This document shows positions 1 to 17,724 of a DNA stretch of 64,000 bases, piece after piece. Origin of the DNA: Anaeromyces robustus. Taxonomy: Eukaryota > Neocallimastigomycota > Neocallimastigomycetes > Neocallimastigales > Neocallimastigaceae. Location of the stretch: NCBI GenBank assembly GCA_002104895.1, contig MCFG01000021.1, forward strand, positions 182,001-246,000, given 5' to 3'. Below the pieces are notes generated by a model, which saw only the letters and a list, made by a program, of their open reading frames with translations, had not been told where the DNA came from and searched no databases. Every line of letters starts with the position of its first letter. The first letter of the stretch is position 1. A program made the translations under genes and the position numbers.

Positions 1-1431
1 ATAATAAATTTAATGATTTATATTCTTTAAATGTTAAATTATTTGTAAAACGAAAATATTTTAAATTTCAAATTGAATCATAAAAAAAAAAAGTTATTTT
101 CAAATTCGAGAAAATTTATTATTGAAAATTATCAAAATTTAATTTTTATAAGAAGTTATAAATAATTATTATTTATTATACCAAAAAGAATGAACTTCAA
201 AGTTATCAATTTTATTTTTCTTATTTTTTTTTTTTTTTGTTATTTTGCTTTTTTATTATTTTGTTATTTTGTTATTTTGTTATTTTATCAAGAGAGAAGT
301 AAAATAAAAAATAAAAAATAAGGGTAAAGTAGAAAATAATAATAAGTAAAATTTCATTTATTATTATATATAATTATGATTTATTATGTATATATTATTA
401 AATATCATTTTGATTTAAATTAAATTAACAAATTATAAATTGTTATATTATCAATATATTGATAATATACGTAAATAATTTGAAATCTATTAAAAATAAA
501 AATAGAGAATTCAAAAAAAAAATTAAATAATAATAATAATAATAATAATAATAATTATAATATATTATTGATATATAAATACTTGTATACAATATAAAAT
601 TAAAATAATTATGGTTTTGGTAAAAATGTTACCTTTTATATTATTAATAAGATAAATTGATTTGTATATTATTAATTATTCACAAACTTTTATATTATAA
701 ATAAAATAAGTTATATATTATATAAATAATTCATATTATTACTTCCATCGTTTTTTGTCAAATATTTTATTTTTTATTTTTTAATTAATAAAAAAAAATT
801 ATCGTTTCTTGACAATATTTTGTTTTTTTATTTTTTAATTAAAAAAAAAATCGTACATATTAAATATAAAAAATAAATTATTTATAAAAATATACGTGAT
901 TCAACCATATCACATGTATTTATAATATACTTTTATGTAAATTCAACATACTTAAATTAAATTATTAAAATGAAAAATATATGTAAAAAAATATAAAAAA
1001 AGAATTTGAATTAATCCGAGTAAAATTTAATTAATAAAAATAGATTATATTATTTAATTTTATTTATAATAATTTTTATTAATATCTTTATGTAAAGGAT
1101 ATGTAGATTTTTTCTGTCAGTATTATATTTTAAATAAATACACTAAAAATAACTTTTTTTAAACAGAAACTTTTATTTGTTTTATTAATATTTATAATAA
1201 GGAATAAAAGAATATCAAAAAATATCTGTTATTTATTAATACACTTATACAATGTTAAATTAATATTACAATTTATTTGTTCGTGAGATTATCAACGTAT
1301 TTATGTTTTCATGTTTAATTAATAATAATTTTGAAGGATTGTATTAGATATATGTTATTATATATTATCAATAATATATATATTTAATATTTAATATTTT
1401 AATATTTTAATACCAATAAACTTGACATATT
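1..1431. other. intergenic, no gene seen
   Basis: This stretch is AT-rich DNA with homopolymer A and T runs and short ATTTT-type repeats near 240-290. No reading frame of useful length, RNA gene or mobile element is visible. Its last few hundred bases should hold the promoter of the gene starting at 1432. Confidence 0.7.
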
Positions 1432-2669
1432 ATGGACTCTAAAGTTATAGGTTCTATTCATAAAACTTCATCAAGTACATTAATGGATAATGATGATAAT
1501 AAAAAAGATATAACGTCAAACTATAATAAAAGAAATAGTATTATTAATATTGACAATCATAGTAATCATCGTAGTTATACAAATATTCATCAAAAGACCA
1601 AAAAAATACATGAAGAAAATGAAGGATTATTAGAGGTTAAAGAAGAGGAATTTGTTAGATTCCCTTCATTGATTAATTTGAATACTTTTAAATCACCTCG
1701 ATATATTGCTTATTCTGATGGTCATATTAATGGGGATTTAATTTTGAATGATTTGACAGGTGAATTATGGTTACAACCATCTAGTTCTATTCTTTCCAAA
1801 AAAAGTGAAAATCGTTTAAAATCAAAATTAGAATATACAAAAACATTAAAATCCAGGAAAGCAAAAAAAGAAGATTCAAAGTTAAAAACAAGAAATGATA
1901 TTAATGATAATAATTTATTAACTAGTAATATTAGTAATTCAGATGAAAATAAAAACAATTCATCGAAAAATTTTGATATTCATTTTAAAAGAAATTTTGA
2001 TAAATATTTATCTGATATTCAGAAATTAATTGAGTATGCTAAAAACCCAGTATTTATTGATGGATCAACGCAAGATATAAGTATAGATTTAGAAAAAGAT
2101 AGGCGTAAAAAGAAGTATCAAAATAATAGCTATGATCCTGGTTCTGCTGATTCACAGAAAATTAATATTAACGGAAGAAAACCAATAAGAATAATCAATT
2201 TAGAATTGGAAATGAAGTTAGATAATTTAAGAAATAATGATATAGAAAGAGAAAACTTTGAAAGAAAAATAGGTATATCACATATCACAATATCATATCT
2301 TTATATATAATTTTTAAAATAGATTAATTGAATTAAATTATTTTTCTTTATTTGTTCTTTCTTTTACTTTTTATTATTACTTTTATTTTTTGTATAATAA
2401 AACTATATTATTATATTATTTAAAAATATTTTATTAAATATTAAAACATTTATTATTATAAACATTACAGAGGCTTTAATACAAAGTAAACAAATTAAAA
2501 AGTTAAACTTTGATATTCTTGTAAATAATAGAAAAATAAAAAAGATAGAAGAGATCAAGAAACTTAAAAATGAATATGTAAAAAAAAAAATCATTAAAAT
2601 GATCTTTATATTATAATAATTAAATTTTATTTATTATTAAATTTTTTAAATTTAATATAATAATAGCTT

Positions 2670-2711
<42 letters not shown>

Positions 2712-3240
2712 GAATATAATTTATTTATAGATTGAAAAATATAATCAACATATTGTTGATGTATTAAAGCAAGAAAAGAAACTTCTATATCAAAGATTAA
2801 ATAAAATTAAAAAACAGATTGATTATAAAAATATGTGTTCAGAGCTTGAAAAAGAAAGAGAGGTATGTATATTATATATAATAATCCTTACTAATGATCA
2901 TATCTATAATATACTAATTTTAACATATTTATTTATTTATTTATTTATATAATATTCATTTATAAATGAAAACAGAGAAAGTTAGTGGAAAGAGTTAATG
3001 TTAATAAATATGATTTAGTTTTGAGAAGATGGCTTACACTTTGTGTTATAGGAAGTAGAATGATGCTCTTACAAAAAGCTTTAACTGTAAATTTTAAATA
3101 TTTTTTGCTTATCTATCAATTATACATATTATAATTATATATAAAATATATACTTTTGTCTTAATTTATTAATATTATATATATATATATGTATAATATA
3201 TATTCTATACAAGGCTAATGTAAAAGAATTCTGTTTTTAG
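1432..3240 (+). CDS. coiled-coil protein of unknown function, 5 exons
   Basis: I do not recognise this protein. Phase-consistent exons are 1432-2272, 2471-2577, 2731-2862, 2976-3086 and 3214-3240, giving about 405 residues. The first 80 residues are polar and low-complexity. A more conserved-looking block (FPSLINLNTFKSPRYIAY, then SDGHINGDLILNDLTGELWL) follows at about 83-118. From about residue 255 the chain is highly charged and helical, as expected of a coiled coil, and it ends in a hydrophobic-basic patch (LRRWLTLCVIGSRMMLLQKAL). The last exon of 27 nt is the weakest part, because its acceptor is ACAAG. Reading through into the preceding intron would give a slightly longer tail instead. 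The start is the first ATG of the open frame and follows a very AT-rich leader. A cytoskeletal or flagellar role is possible, but nothing in the sequence proves it. Confidence 0.7.
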
Positions 3241-4337
3241 TTTAACGTTTAACGAATCTATTTATATTTTATGTTATTAATTTGAATGTGTTTTATTTCT
3301 AATTTAAATACTTACAAAAGTCAATAAAACCAATTATTGTATATTATTTTTATCATTACATTATAACTGCATTTTACAAACAATACATTCAGTGTTAATT
3401 ATACAATTATTTTACAAAATTGTTAACAAAACAACATAAATAACAATAATAAAACAATATTTATTTTTAGTGCAATATTCAATGAACATAATAATATATA
3501 CAACAAATTTCTATCTCATTTTTTTTTTAACATATTTTGGTTCATAAACATTATTTATTTTAATTTATTATTATTTTATTTTATTTTTATTATTATTATT
3601 ATTATTATTATTTTTTTTTTTGAAGAATTATTTCAAATATTATATAATTTTTTTAAAATAAATATATATTATTAATAAATAATATATTATTTAATGTATA
3701 AAAATAAATAATAATAAATTCCAAATTCCTTTTAAAAAAAAAAAATAATAAAATAAAGAATATCGAATTCTTATTATTATACTATAATTTGATAGATATT
3801 TTTATTAAATTAATAAAAACGATAAAATTTATCACTTTTTCCTAATTTTTAATATTGAATTGAATTATTTTATATGCATTATTATGTAAATATATATTTA
3901 CATATGTTTTAATTAAATGATATCAAATAATACAATTACTGGCTTGAAATTTGGCACAATGATGACTGATATGCTGCAAAAAGTGCTTTAACTGATAAAA
4001 ATAGTTACAATAGTTTTTTTTACATAATTTTCTTATTAATATATAAAATTATAAAAAAAATTATATTTTTTTTTTATATATTTATTATTAAAGTGATAAT
4101 TATAATTATGAAAGAATATATATGTATTTTTTTTTTTTTTTTGAATTAATAATTCATATTTAAATAAGTTTTTAACAATGATTTTTTAATTAAATAAATT
4201 ATAATATTGAAAATAATAAATATGCATAAAAAATTTAAAATAAATAAAATATAATAATATTAAATATACATAAATAAAGTAGTGTTTTATAATTATTTTT
4301 TAATATTTTTATATGAAAGTATAAAACAATATATTAA
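3241..4337. other. intergenic, convergent 3' ends
   Basis: This lies between the 3' ends of the coiled-coil gene and the ZGRF1-like gene. It is almost all A/T except for a more balanced islet at about 3938-3995, which contains GGCTTGAAATTTGGCACA and TGCTGCAAAAAGTGC. The islet has no open frame of useful length. It is discussed in the findings. Confidence 0.6.
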
Positions 4338-10264
<5,927 letters not shown>

Positions 10265-10852
10265 TGAACATATTAGTATTATAAATATTTAATTATAAAT
10301 ATATATATAATATCTGTGTATATTATTAAGAATCAATAATTTGAAATGATTATTATACAGGATTGTTAAAAATAAACTATGAATGAAGTTAAAATATTCT
10401 ATAAATTTTCCAATTTTTATGAATCTTAAGATGATTTTTCAATTTAATTTCTACTAATTTCAAAAAAAATAAAATTCATTAACTAATTAATAACAAAAAG
10501 TAGACTTTTTGGTGGTTAAGTTATTCAATTAAATAAAAATAAGTGGCTTAAATTTTTATAAATGATTTTTATATATTTAATTAACTTATATATATATTAT
10601 TTGATATATATAATCTATATAAATCTTTTTTATATTAATGTGGCTTTATAATTAAAATTAAGATATTAAATATAATAAATATATAATAATGAAAAAAAAA
10701 AGAATAAAAAAAAAAGAATAAAAAAAAAAAAAAGAATAAAAACTGTTATTCTTTTATATTCATAATTTTTTTTTTCTTAAATATATAAATTTATTAAAAA
10801 CAATTACTTAATAATAATAACTTAATAATTATAATAAAAATAAGATATTAAA
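10265..10852. promoter_or_regulatory. 588-bp divergent intergenic region, ZGRF1 / RMI1
   Basis: This is the only DNA between the start codons of the ZGRF1-like gene (leftward) and RMI1 (rightward), so it should hold both promoters. It contains A-runs near 10690-10740 and a somewhat more mixed segment at 10380-10560. I cannot point to a specific TATA or transcription-factor site, because TATA-like strings are everywhere. Confidence 0.55.
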
Positions 10853-11688
10853 ATGTTTGATAATATAATAATCAATCCGGAATGGTTAAGACATTGTAAA
10901 GAATATTGTCAATCAAAACAATTAAATGAATATGATATGTCCATGGAAATGTATAAAAATTTTATACATTCTGATTTACAAGCATCATTGTTAAAACCAA
11001 AATTACCAGAAAATTCAACAACATTAACTACTCAAAGAATTGAAAAAATTTATTTATTACAAATTGTAGATATTGTAGAAATAGGGATTTCATCACAAAA
11101 TGTACTACAAGAAATTGAAGAAATTATTCAAGAAAGAAAAACAAATCCTGAGAAACGAATTAATTTAAAAAAAAATATGTTAAAGTTAACATTGTCAGAT
11201 GGTCAGAGAATAATATATGCTGTAGAAAATTCACCAATAAGTTACTTTCATTTAGATATGAAACTTGGAGCTAAAATGTATATAAAAAATGCAGAAGCTG
11301 TTAGAGGTGTACTTTTATTAAATCCAAATAATGTTGAATTTTTAGGAGGATATATTCCAAATCTTACAACTGACGATATCCTTATATATCTTCAAGCAAA
11401 ATTAAAAGATATATTAAAGTATGTATAATAATATTTTTTTTGAAAAAATATATATATTTATTTATAATATAATTTAATGATTACTATATAATAGTAACAA
11501 CTAAAATATTATATTTTATTTTTATTAATTATTGTAATAAAAAAAGAAATGGAAACAAAAAGAAAAATATGAAAACAATTCGAACTATTACTTTTAATGC
11601 TGATAATAACACCAAGAAAAATACTATGGATTCAAATAAAAAAACTACAACTACTAGAAAGAAGAAAACTACAATAAATAATAAATGA
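10853..11688 (+). CDS. RMI1: RMI1, OB-fold subunit of the RecQ-topoisomerase III complex, 2 exons
   Basis: Exons are 10853-11418 and 11547-11688, giving 235 residues, close to the length of budding-yeast Rmi1 (241). The order of motifs matches the RMI1 N-terminal region: a helical WLRHCKEYC start, then IEKIYLLQIVDIVEIG, then the OB-fold core LKLTLSDGQRIIYAVE, ISYFHLDMKLGAKMYI and GVLLLNPNNVEFLGGYI. In known systems RMI1 binds topoisomerase III and a BLM/Sgs1 helicase and promotes dissolution of double Holliday junctions. The short second exon gives a Lys/Asn/Thr-rich basic tail with TTTTRKKKTT, possibly a nuclear signal. The C-terminal OB2 domain of metazoan RMI1 is missing, as in yeast. The gene is divergent from the ZGRF1-like helicase, another recombination-intermediate factor. 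Confidence 0.88.
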
Positions 11689-12222
11689 ATTTTAGCAATG
11701 TTTAAATTTATTTAAATAATTCAAAAAATTATTTTATTTTTTTTTTTTTTTTGTAAGAAAAAAAGTAATTTATTATTTATTTAAAGTTTAAAATCTTATA
11801 TTTTGAAAAAAAAAAAAAAAAAAAAAAAAAAATCAACATTATAATTTAAGCGTATTATTTCATATATTAACTTATTATTACATCATATTTGATAAAAAAG
11901 TACATATACTATCAGAACTTAATAATTATTTAAAAATTATATATATAATTTCATTTTTATTTTTATCTTTATTATATATTTATTTTTATTATTTTTATCT
12001 TTATTTTTTAATGTTTAAAATGTACTATTACTAAATTATTATAATTAATATTATTATAAAGATATTTTTTTTATAAGTTATTTTATTTTAAAAATTATTA
12101 TTTAAATATTAATAATATAAATATTTTTTTTGGTCTTAACATAAAAAAAAAAAAAAAATGAATAAATAAATTAATTTATAAATATTAAAATTTGTATATA
12201 TTAAAAAAATTTTTTATTATAT
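11689..12222. other. intergenic, convergent 3' ends of RMI1 and PPWD1
   Basis: This is A/T-only DNA with T and A homopolymers (near 11738-11752 and 11804-11832). No coding or RNA feature is visible. AATAAA-like poly(A) signals are plentiful but not diagnostic at this base composition. Confidence 0.65.
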
Positions 12223-13417
12223 TTATTGAACATCGATGCTTAATATTTTTATGTCATTATAAGGTTTATCTTGTTTATCAGTTTTAACACATTCAATTTT
12301 ATGAATTACATCCATACCAGCTGTAGCACGGCCAAAAATAGTATGTTTATTATCCAACCAAGGCTTTTTTGAATTATTAAAAAATAAATATTGTATATTA
12401 GTAAATATATATTTATATATATATTTTTTTTAATAAAAAAAAAAAAGTAGTAATATATATAAATAATATATGAGTATTAAAATTTAAAATTTCTTATTAT
12501 AATAACTTACTGTTGGAACAACCGTTATAAAGAATTGACTTGCATTGGTATTTGGTCCTGCATTAGCCATACTAACTGTATATGGCCTATCATGTTTTAC
12601 AGCTTTATGGAATTCATCTTCAAAATCATGACCCCAATAACTATCACCACCTGTACCATCACCTAATGGGTCACCAGTTTGAATCATAAATCCTTTAATT
12701 ACACGATGGAATATAACATTATTATAATAACCTTTTTTGGATAATCCAACAAAATTTTCAACAGCTTTTGGTGCATATTCTGGGAAGAGTCGAATATGAA
12801 TATCTCCCATAGTTGTATGTATAATAGCTTGTGATCCTAATGAATGTTTTAATGAAGAGGTAGACAATGAAGCAACAGTTTGTTCTTCTCTTGATGGTTT
12901 TTCGTTGAAAATATCACGACCAATACCGTCAGGAGTTTCTTCACTATTAATTTTAATTTTTTTTTTTTTTTTTACAATTTTTAATATAAATATTATATAT
13001 AATATATCATTAAATAAATATCGATTGTACCAATATTATTATTTTTAATTATATAATAATTAAAGAACTTACGAATCAGGTTCTCTTTTAGTAAAAAGAT
13101 AGAAACGATTTCTTTTATATGCTGTACAAAATAGTGTCGGATCTCTTAACTCACTTTCTTTATATAATGGATTATCTGAAGCAGCCATAGCCTATATTTA
13201 TGATAGTAAAAAATTGTATAAAAAAAATATTTTTATTAATAAACACTTTAGTTATCAATTTTTAATTTTTATATTTTAGATAACTAATAACTTTATAAAT
13301 TTTATATTATTGTTATTAATATTGAAATATTATTATTATTACTACTACTACTATTATTATTACTATTATTATTATTATTATTATTATTATTACTACTACT
13401 ACTACTACTACTAATAC

Positions 13418-13500
<83 letters not shown>

Positions 13501-13504
13501 TCAC

Positions 13505-13544
<40 letters not shown>

Positions 13545-13846
13545 TCTACTACTACTACTATTATTATTATTATTGTCACTATTGTTGTTACTAGTTATTA
13601 TTATTTTAATTTTTTATTGTAAAAAAAAAGAAAACACTTACCAAAGTAATAATATTCTTCTTCTTAGGAGCACCTTGATAAAGACTAATATTCATAAATC
13701 TTTGAGTTTCCATTTTTCCAATTAACCTTGAAACTTTATTTGTTTTTAGATTGATTACTTTAATACCAAATAGAGTAGGGTATAATAGAAAGTTTCCTGA
13801 GTCATCAAATACTGTTTATTATATTTATTATAAATTTAAATAACAA

Positions 13847-13924
<78 letters not shown>

Positions 13925-15884
13925 CAATGATAATAATGATAATAAAATAAAATAAAATAAAATAAAACATTTAATGTTAATATTTATAAATTATTATAAT
14001 GTTGATTTTTAATTGTAATATATACTAACTTGCATTAGCAGTTGTAGCTTGACCACCTTTTAATTTTTGAATTTCTTTTTCTAAAGCTAGCCTTCTTCCG
14101 AATTCCATATCATCTAATTTGTATCCAGCTGTTCCGGCTTGTTGCATTTCACTTACAACTTCTAAACTTTCATCATAAATTCTATAAAGTTTTCCTGTTT
14201 TAAATTTAAATACTCGTAATTTTCTATCATTAAATCCAAAAGTTACAAATTTTGAATAATCTTGTGAAAATTGTAATGAAGTTGGAAATGTATGATTCTT
14301 ATATATATGATATAAAAATTACATATAACATTAACTCATGAAATTCTTTATTCTAATTGTTATCATTATATATATATTTTATATAAAGAAATTACTTTTT
14401 TAAAGGTATATAAATCAGTATCACTTTTATAAGTCCATGATATAGTTGGAGGCTTTGGTTGTGAAAATTTTTCATCTGGATTTGGTTGCCAATATTCAAT
14501 CATACCCCCATCATCAACACTAACAACAACATCTGCTATTGGATTATATTCTATTATGCTTACTGGTTGGGAATGAATATTATCAATTGTATATAAGATA
14601 CTACCATCACCTTTACCATCATATATATTAATAACTGGTTTTTCACGATCTGAACTTCATAATTTTTATTATATATATTTTTATTTAAATATATTGATAA
14701 TCAATTTAATTAATAAAACATTCATTAATATGAATAATAAACATTAATGTATATATTACATTTATATAGTAATACGAAAATATTATAAATTTAAAGTTTA
14801 ACTTTCTAAAAACTTACACAGCTACTAATAAATCTGGTTGTCCTTGCTTGTAAATCCAAGATACACATTTTGGAGCATAATCCAATTTCATCATATTTAT
14901 CATATCTTTAATGATATTAGAATTACATTTAAAATAATTTTTAAAAAAATATTAATTTAATAAAACAAAAAAACCTTTTTTTTTTTTTTGTTAAAAATTA
15001 ACTAATTTTAGAAAAATATTAAATATATTACCAAAATTTTCTATATCAAAAATTTTAAATCCTTTATCAACTGCAACAGTTGCTAAGTATAAACCATCAC
15101 TACTAACAGATAATGAGACAATAGCTCCTAAATGAGCTCTGTAATGCTTTACAAATTCAATTCCTTTTTCTGTTTTTTTCCAAAATTTTATATGTCCATC
15201 AATTGAGGTTGTTATTATAAAATCAGTTCTATTATTTAAACATTTATATATGTGTAAAAATAATTATTAATAATTTCTTCAATTTCACAAATAATTAAAT
15301 TATATGTAATTTTACTTACTTTTGAACTACTTTAACAAAATTAATAACATCTCTATGCATTAAACTACGTTCATACATATCACTGGAAGGTAAGCAATCT
15401 AAATATAATTTTTCGTGAGCTAAAACTATAAGCATATATATATGGATGGAATATGAATTATACATATAATATAAACGTTATATAAATATATATAATTTAT
15501 TATTAAATATAAAATACATAATCTTTTTGTAATTATAATTTAATAATAAAAAAAAAAAAAACCTCGTTGCCTTTTTTTTGCTCCTGGAGCTTCAGGCATT
15601 GGCCCAATATCATCTGAATCTAAATTTTACCAATTTTAAAATTATTTAATGATTAATATACATATTATTTAACATTATACTATAAAAGAAGAAAATGCTA
15701 AAAATAAAAAGAAATTATTTTTTATAAAATAAAAGATTTATTTTATTTTAAAATTCTCTTAAATCAATAAAATTTAATAAAGTTATCAATAATTGTCGTT
15801 AATTATTATTACTATTATTATTATATAATCAATACCATTTTCAATTTCTTCTTCCAATTTTCTTTTATTATTATTCTCCTCCAT
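12223..15884 (-). CDS. PPWD1: PPWD1, WD40-cyclophilin spliceosomal protein, 11 exons
   Basis: Exons: 15884-15836, 15619-15563, 15425-15320, 15228-15032, 14905-14818, 14654-14396, 14297-14030, 13811-13642, 13191-13073, 12943-12511, 12363-12223; 628 residues against 646 in human. The N-terminal half has WD40 repeats with the signature stretch [15 protein letters not shown] and later [12 protein letters not shown]. The C-terminal 150 residues are a cyclophilin domain. Its catalytic residues are intact: FHR Arg518, Phe523 and Gln526 in GFMIQTGDP, and Trp584 in WLDNKH, with the spacing of CypA Arg55/Phe60/Gln63. PPWD1 is a nuclear peptidyl-prolyl isomerase found in late spliceosomal complexes, so activity here is likely. 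The second intron has an unusual donor, GTTTTTT. Several introns carry trinucleotide repeats. Confidence 0.95.
13329..13590. repeat. mixed (ATT)n/(ACT)n trinucleotide array in a PPWD1 intron
   Basis: This is a block of alternating ATT and ACT trinucleotide runs in the intron between 13642 and 13191. The reverse strand reads as a long open frame of Ile and Val. That frame is an artefact of the repeat and not a gene. Confidence 0.92.
13858..13920. repeat. (AAT)n tract in a PPWD1 intron
   Basis: This trinucleotide tract lies in the intron between 14030 and 13811 of PPWD1. It is followed by a short AAAAT run. Confidence 0.85.
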
Positions 15885-16045
15885 TATTTAAATATATGAA
15901 CTAAAATTTTTTAAGAGAAATCTTTTAATTATTAAATATTTTTTATTAATTTAAAATATTATATTTATATAATTATAGAATAATAGAATAATTTTATAAT
16001 TACAAATATATCTTATCGTTTATATATAATTAATTAAAATTACAA

Positions 16046-16076
<31 letters not shown>

Positions 16077-16340
16077 AAAAAAATTAATATTATTAAATAT
16101 TATTTTATTATTGGAGAAATAATAAACTAAATCAAAATTAAAATTGTTAAAATAATTTAATTAATAAATTAATAATAATAAAAATATATATAAATACTAA
16201 AAATAATTAATAATAATATATGTATTTATTATTAATTATTATCTAATACTTTTAAAGAATTACTACTTTCCAAATTGAGAATATACTTGAGAATAAATAT
16301 TTTCAATTATTAAAATAATATTTATTAAATACTTTTTATT

Positions 16341-16409
16341 GAACATTTTCATAATATGATTATTAGAATATATTTTATGGAACGTTTTCATTATATGATT
16401 ATTAGAATA
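16341..16409. repeat. two-copy direct repeat, 39-bp period
   Basis: The 30-mer starting GAACATTTTCATAATATGAT at 16341 recurs at 16380 with only two substitutions. The pair looks like a local tandem duplication. It shows no target-site or terminal-repeat structure of a transposon. Confidence 0.75.
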
Positions 16410-16649
16410 ATTTTATTTCTTAATTATTAACAGAATAATTAAATAAAAATAATTAAAAATAATATATCATTAAAATATTAAATTAATAAAATTTATAAAT
16501 TTATTAATCTATTTAATATTTATTATACTTTTAATAATGACAAAGAATAATATATAGAAATAAAGATAAAATTAAAAAAAAATTTAGATATTCTCGTTTA
16601 TTTGATATTTAGCATTTAACTTAAATCTATTCAAAGTTAGAACAATAAT

Positions 16650-16975
16650 AGATTATATGGAAGAGAAGTATGTAACAATAAAATAAGACTAGATTTTATT
16701 AAATTGTAAATAATGAAGAGTGGTTTAGGATGAAATGATTTACCTTACAAATAACTTTTAATTGGAACAAATTCATTTAAAGATGTTTTCCCATTTTAAA
16801 ACATTAAGTTTATTCCAATTTCATTTATACTCTTGACTCAGTAATTCTTAGAGTTTCCTTTACTAAAGTTAATCCATTTTCTTTTGATTTAATATCAATA
16901 TTGAAGTATTTTTCAATTGATTCAGTAAATAACATTTTAGTTTCTTTAAGTTATTTTATATAATCGTCAGACATA
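16650..16975 (-). pseudogene. small decayed coding relic of unknown origin
   Basis: On the minus strand this patch is less AT-biased than its surroundings. It starts as a peptide-like frame (MSDDYIK, then ETKMLFTESIEKYFNI and NGLTLVKETLRITES), but no frame stays open through it. Codon-like composition continues to about 16650. The family is not recognisable. It could be a fragment of a duplicated host gene or, less likely, chance. It has no neighbours suggesting a mobile element. Confidence 0.35.
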
Positions 16976-17084
16976 ATTAAAAATTTTTTCAATTAATGTT
17001 ATTGTTTGAAAAATTTAAATAATATAAAAAAAATTAGATTTATATATTTGTCTGTTCGATCAATTATTATTATTATTTATTAAT

Positions 17085-17216
<132 letters not shown>

Positions 17217-17724
17217 TATCTATCTATTTATTTATTTATTTATTAATTTATTTTGTTAAAAATACATTTTATCCATATATATAATTTTTGATAACAATAA
17301 ATTAGTTAATCTATTAGGTAATTAAATCATTAAAATGTAAACATGATAATATATAATAATACATTATAATATATTATAGATTGATATTATGTTTTAAAAT
17401 TTATTTTTAAATTTATAAATCAAAAACACAGAAAAATATTATTTTATAAAATTAATTAATATTAATTAGAATTAACTTTTTTTTTGTTTTTTTTTTATAT
17501 ATTTTATTTTTAATGTTGTTTTTTTTTTTTTTTTTTGCTTTTTTAAAATTTTTTTTCTTTACTGCGTTAAAATTTCAAATTAATTAAAAAATTTATTTTT
17601 AATTAATAAGAAATTTTTATAAAATTAAACAATTTTTTTAAAAAAAATAGTAAAAATATTTTTAACAATATAAAATAATTATATTTAAATACCTTTACAT
17701 ATAAATTGTTGATACATATAAAAA

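Noticed and set aside
13316-13579. Open frame of nearly pure Ile/Val on the minus strand
   Set aside because: It is a translation of an ATT/ACT trinucleotide array inside a PPWD1 intron.
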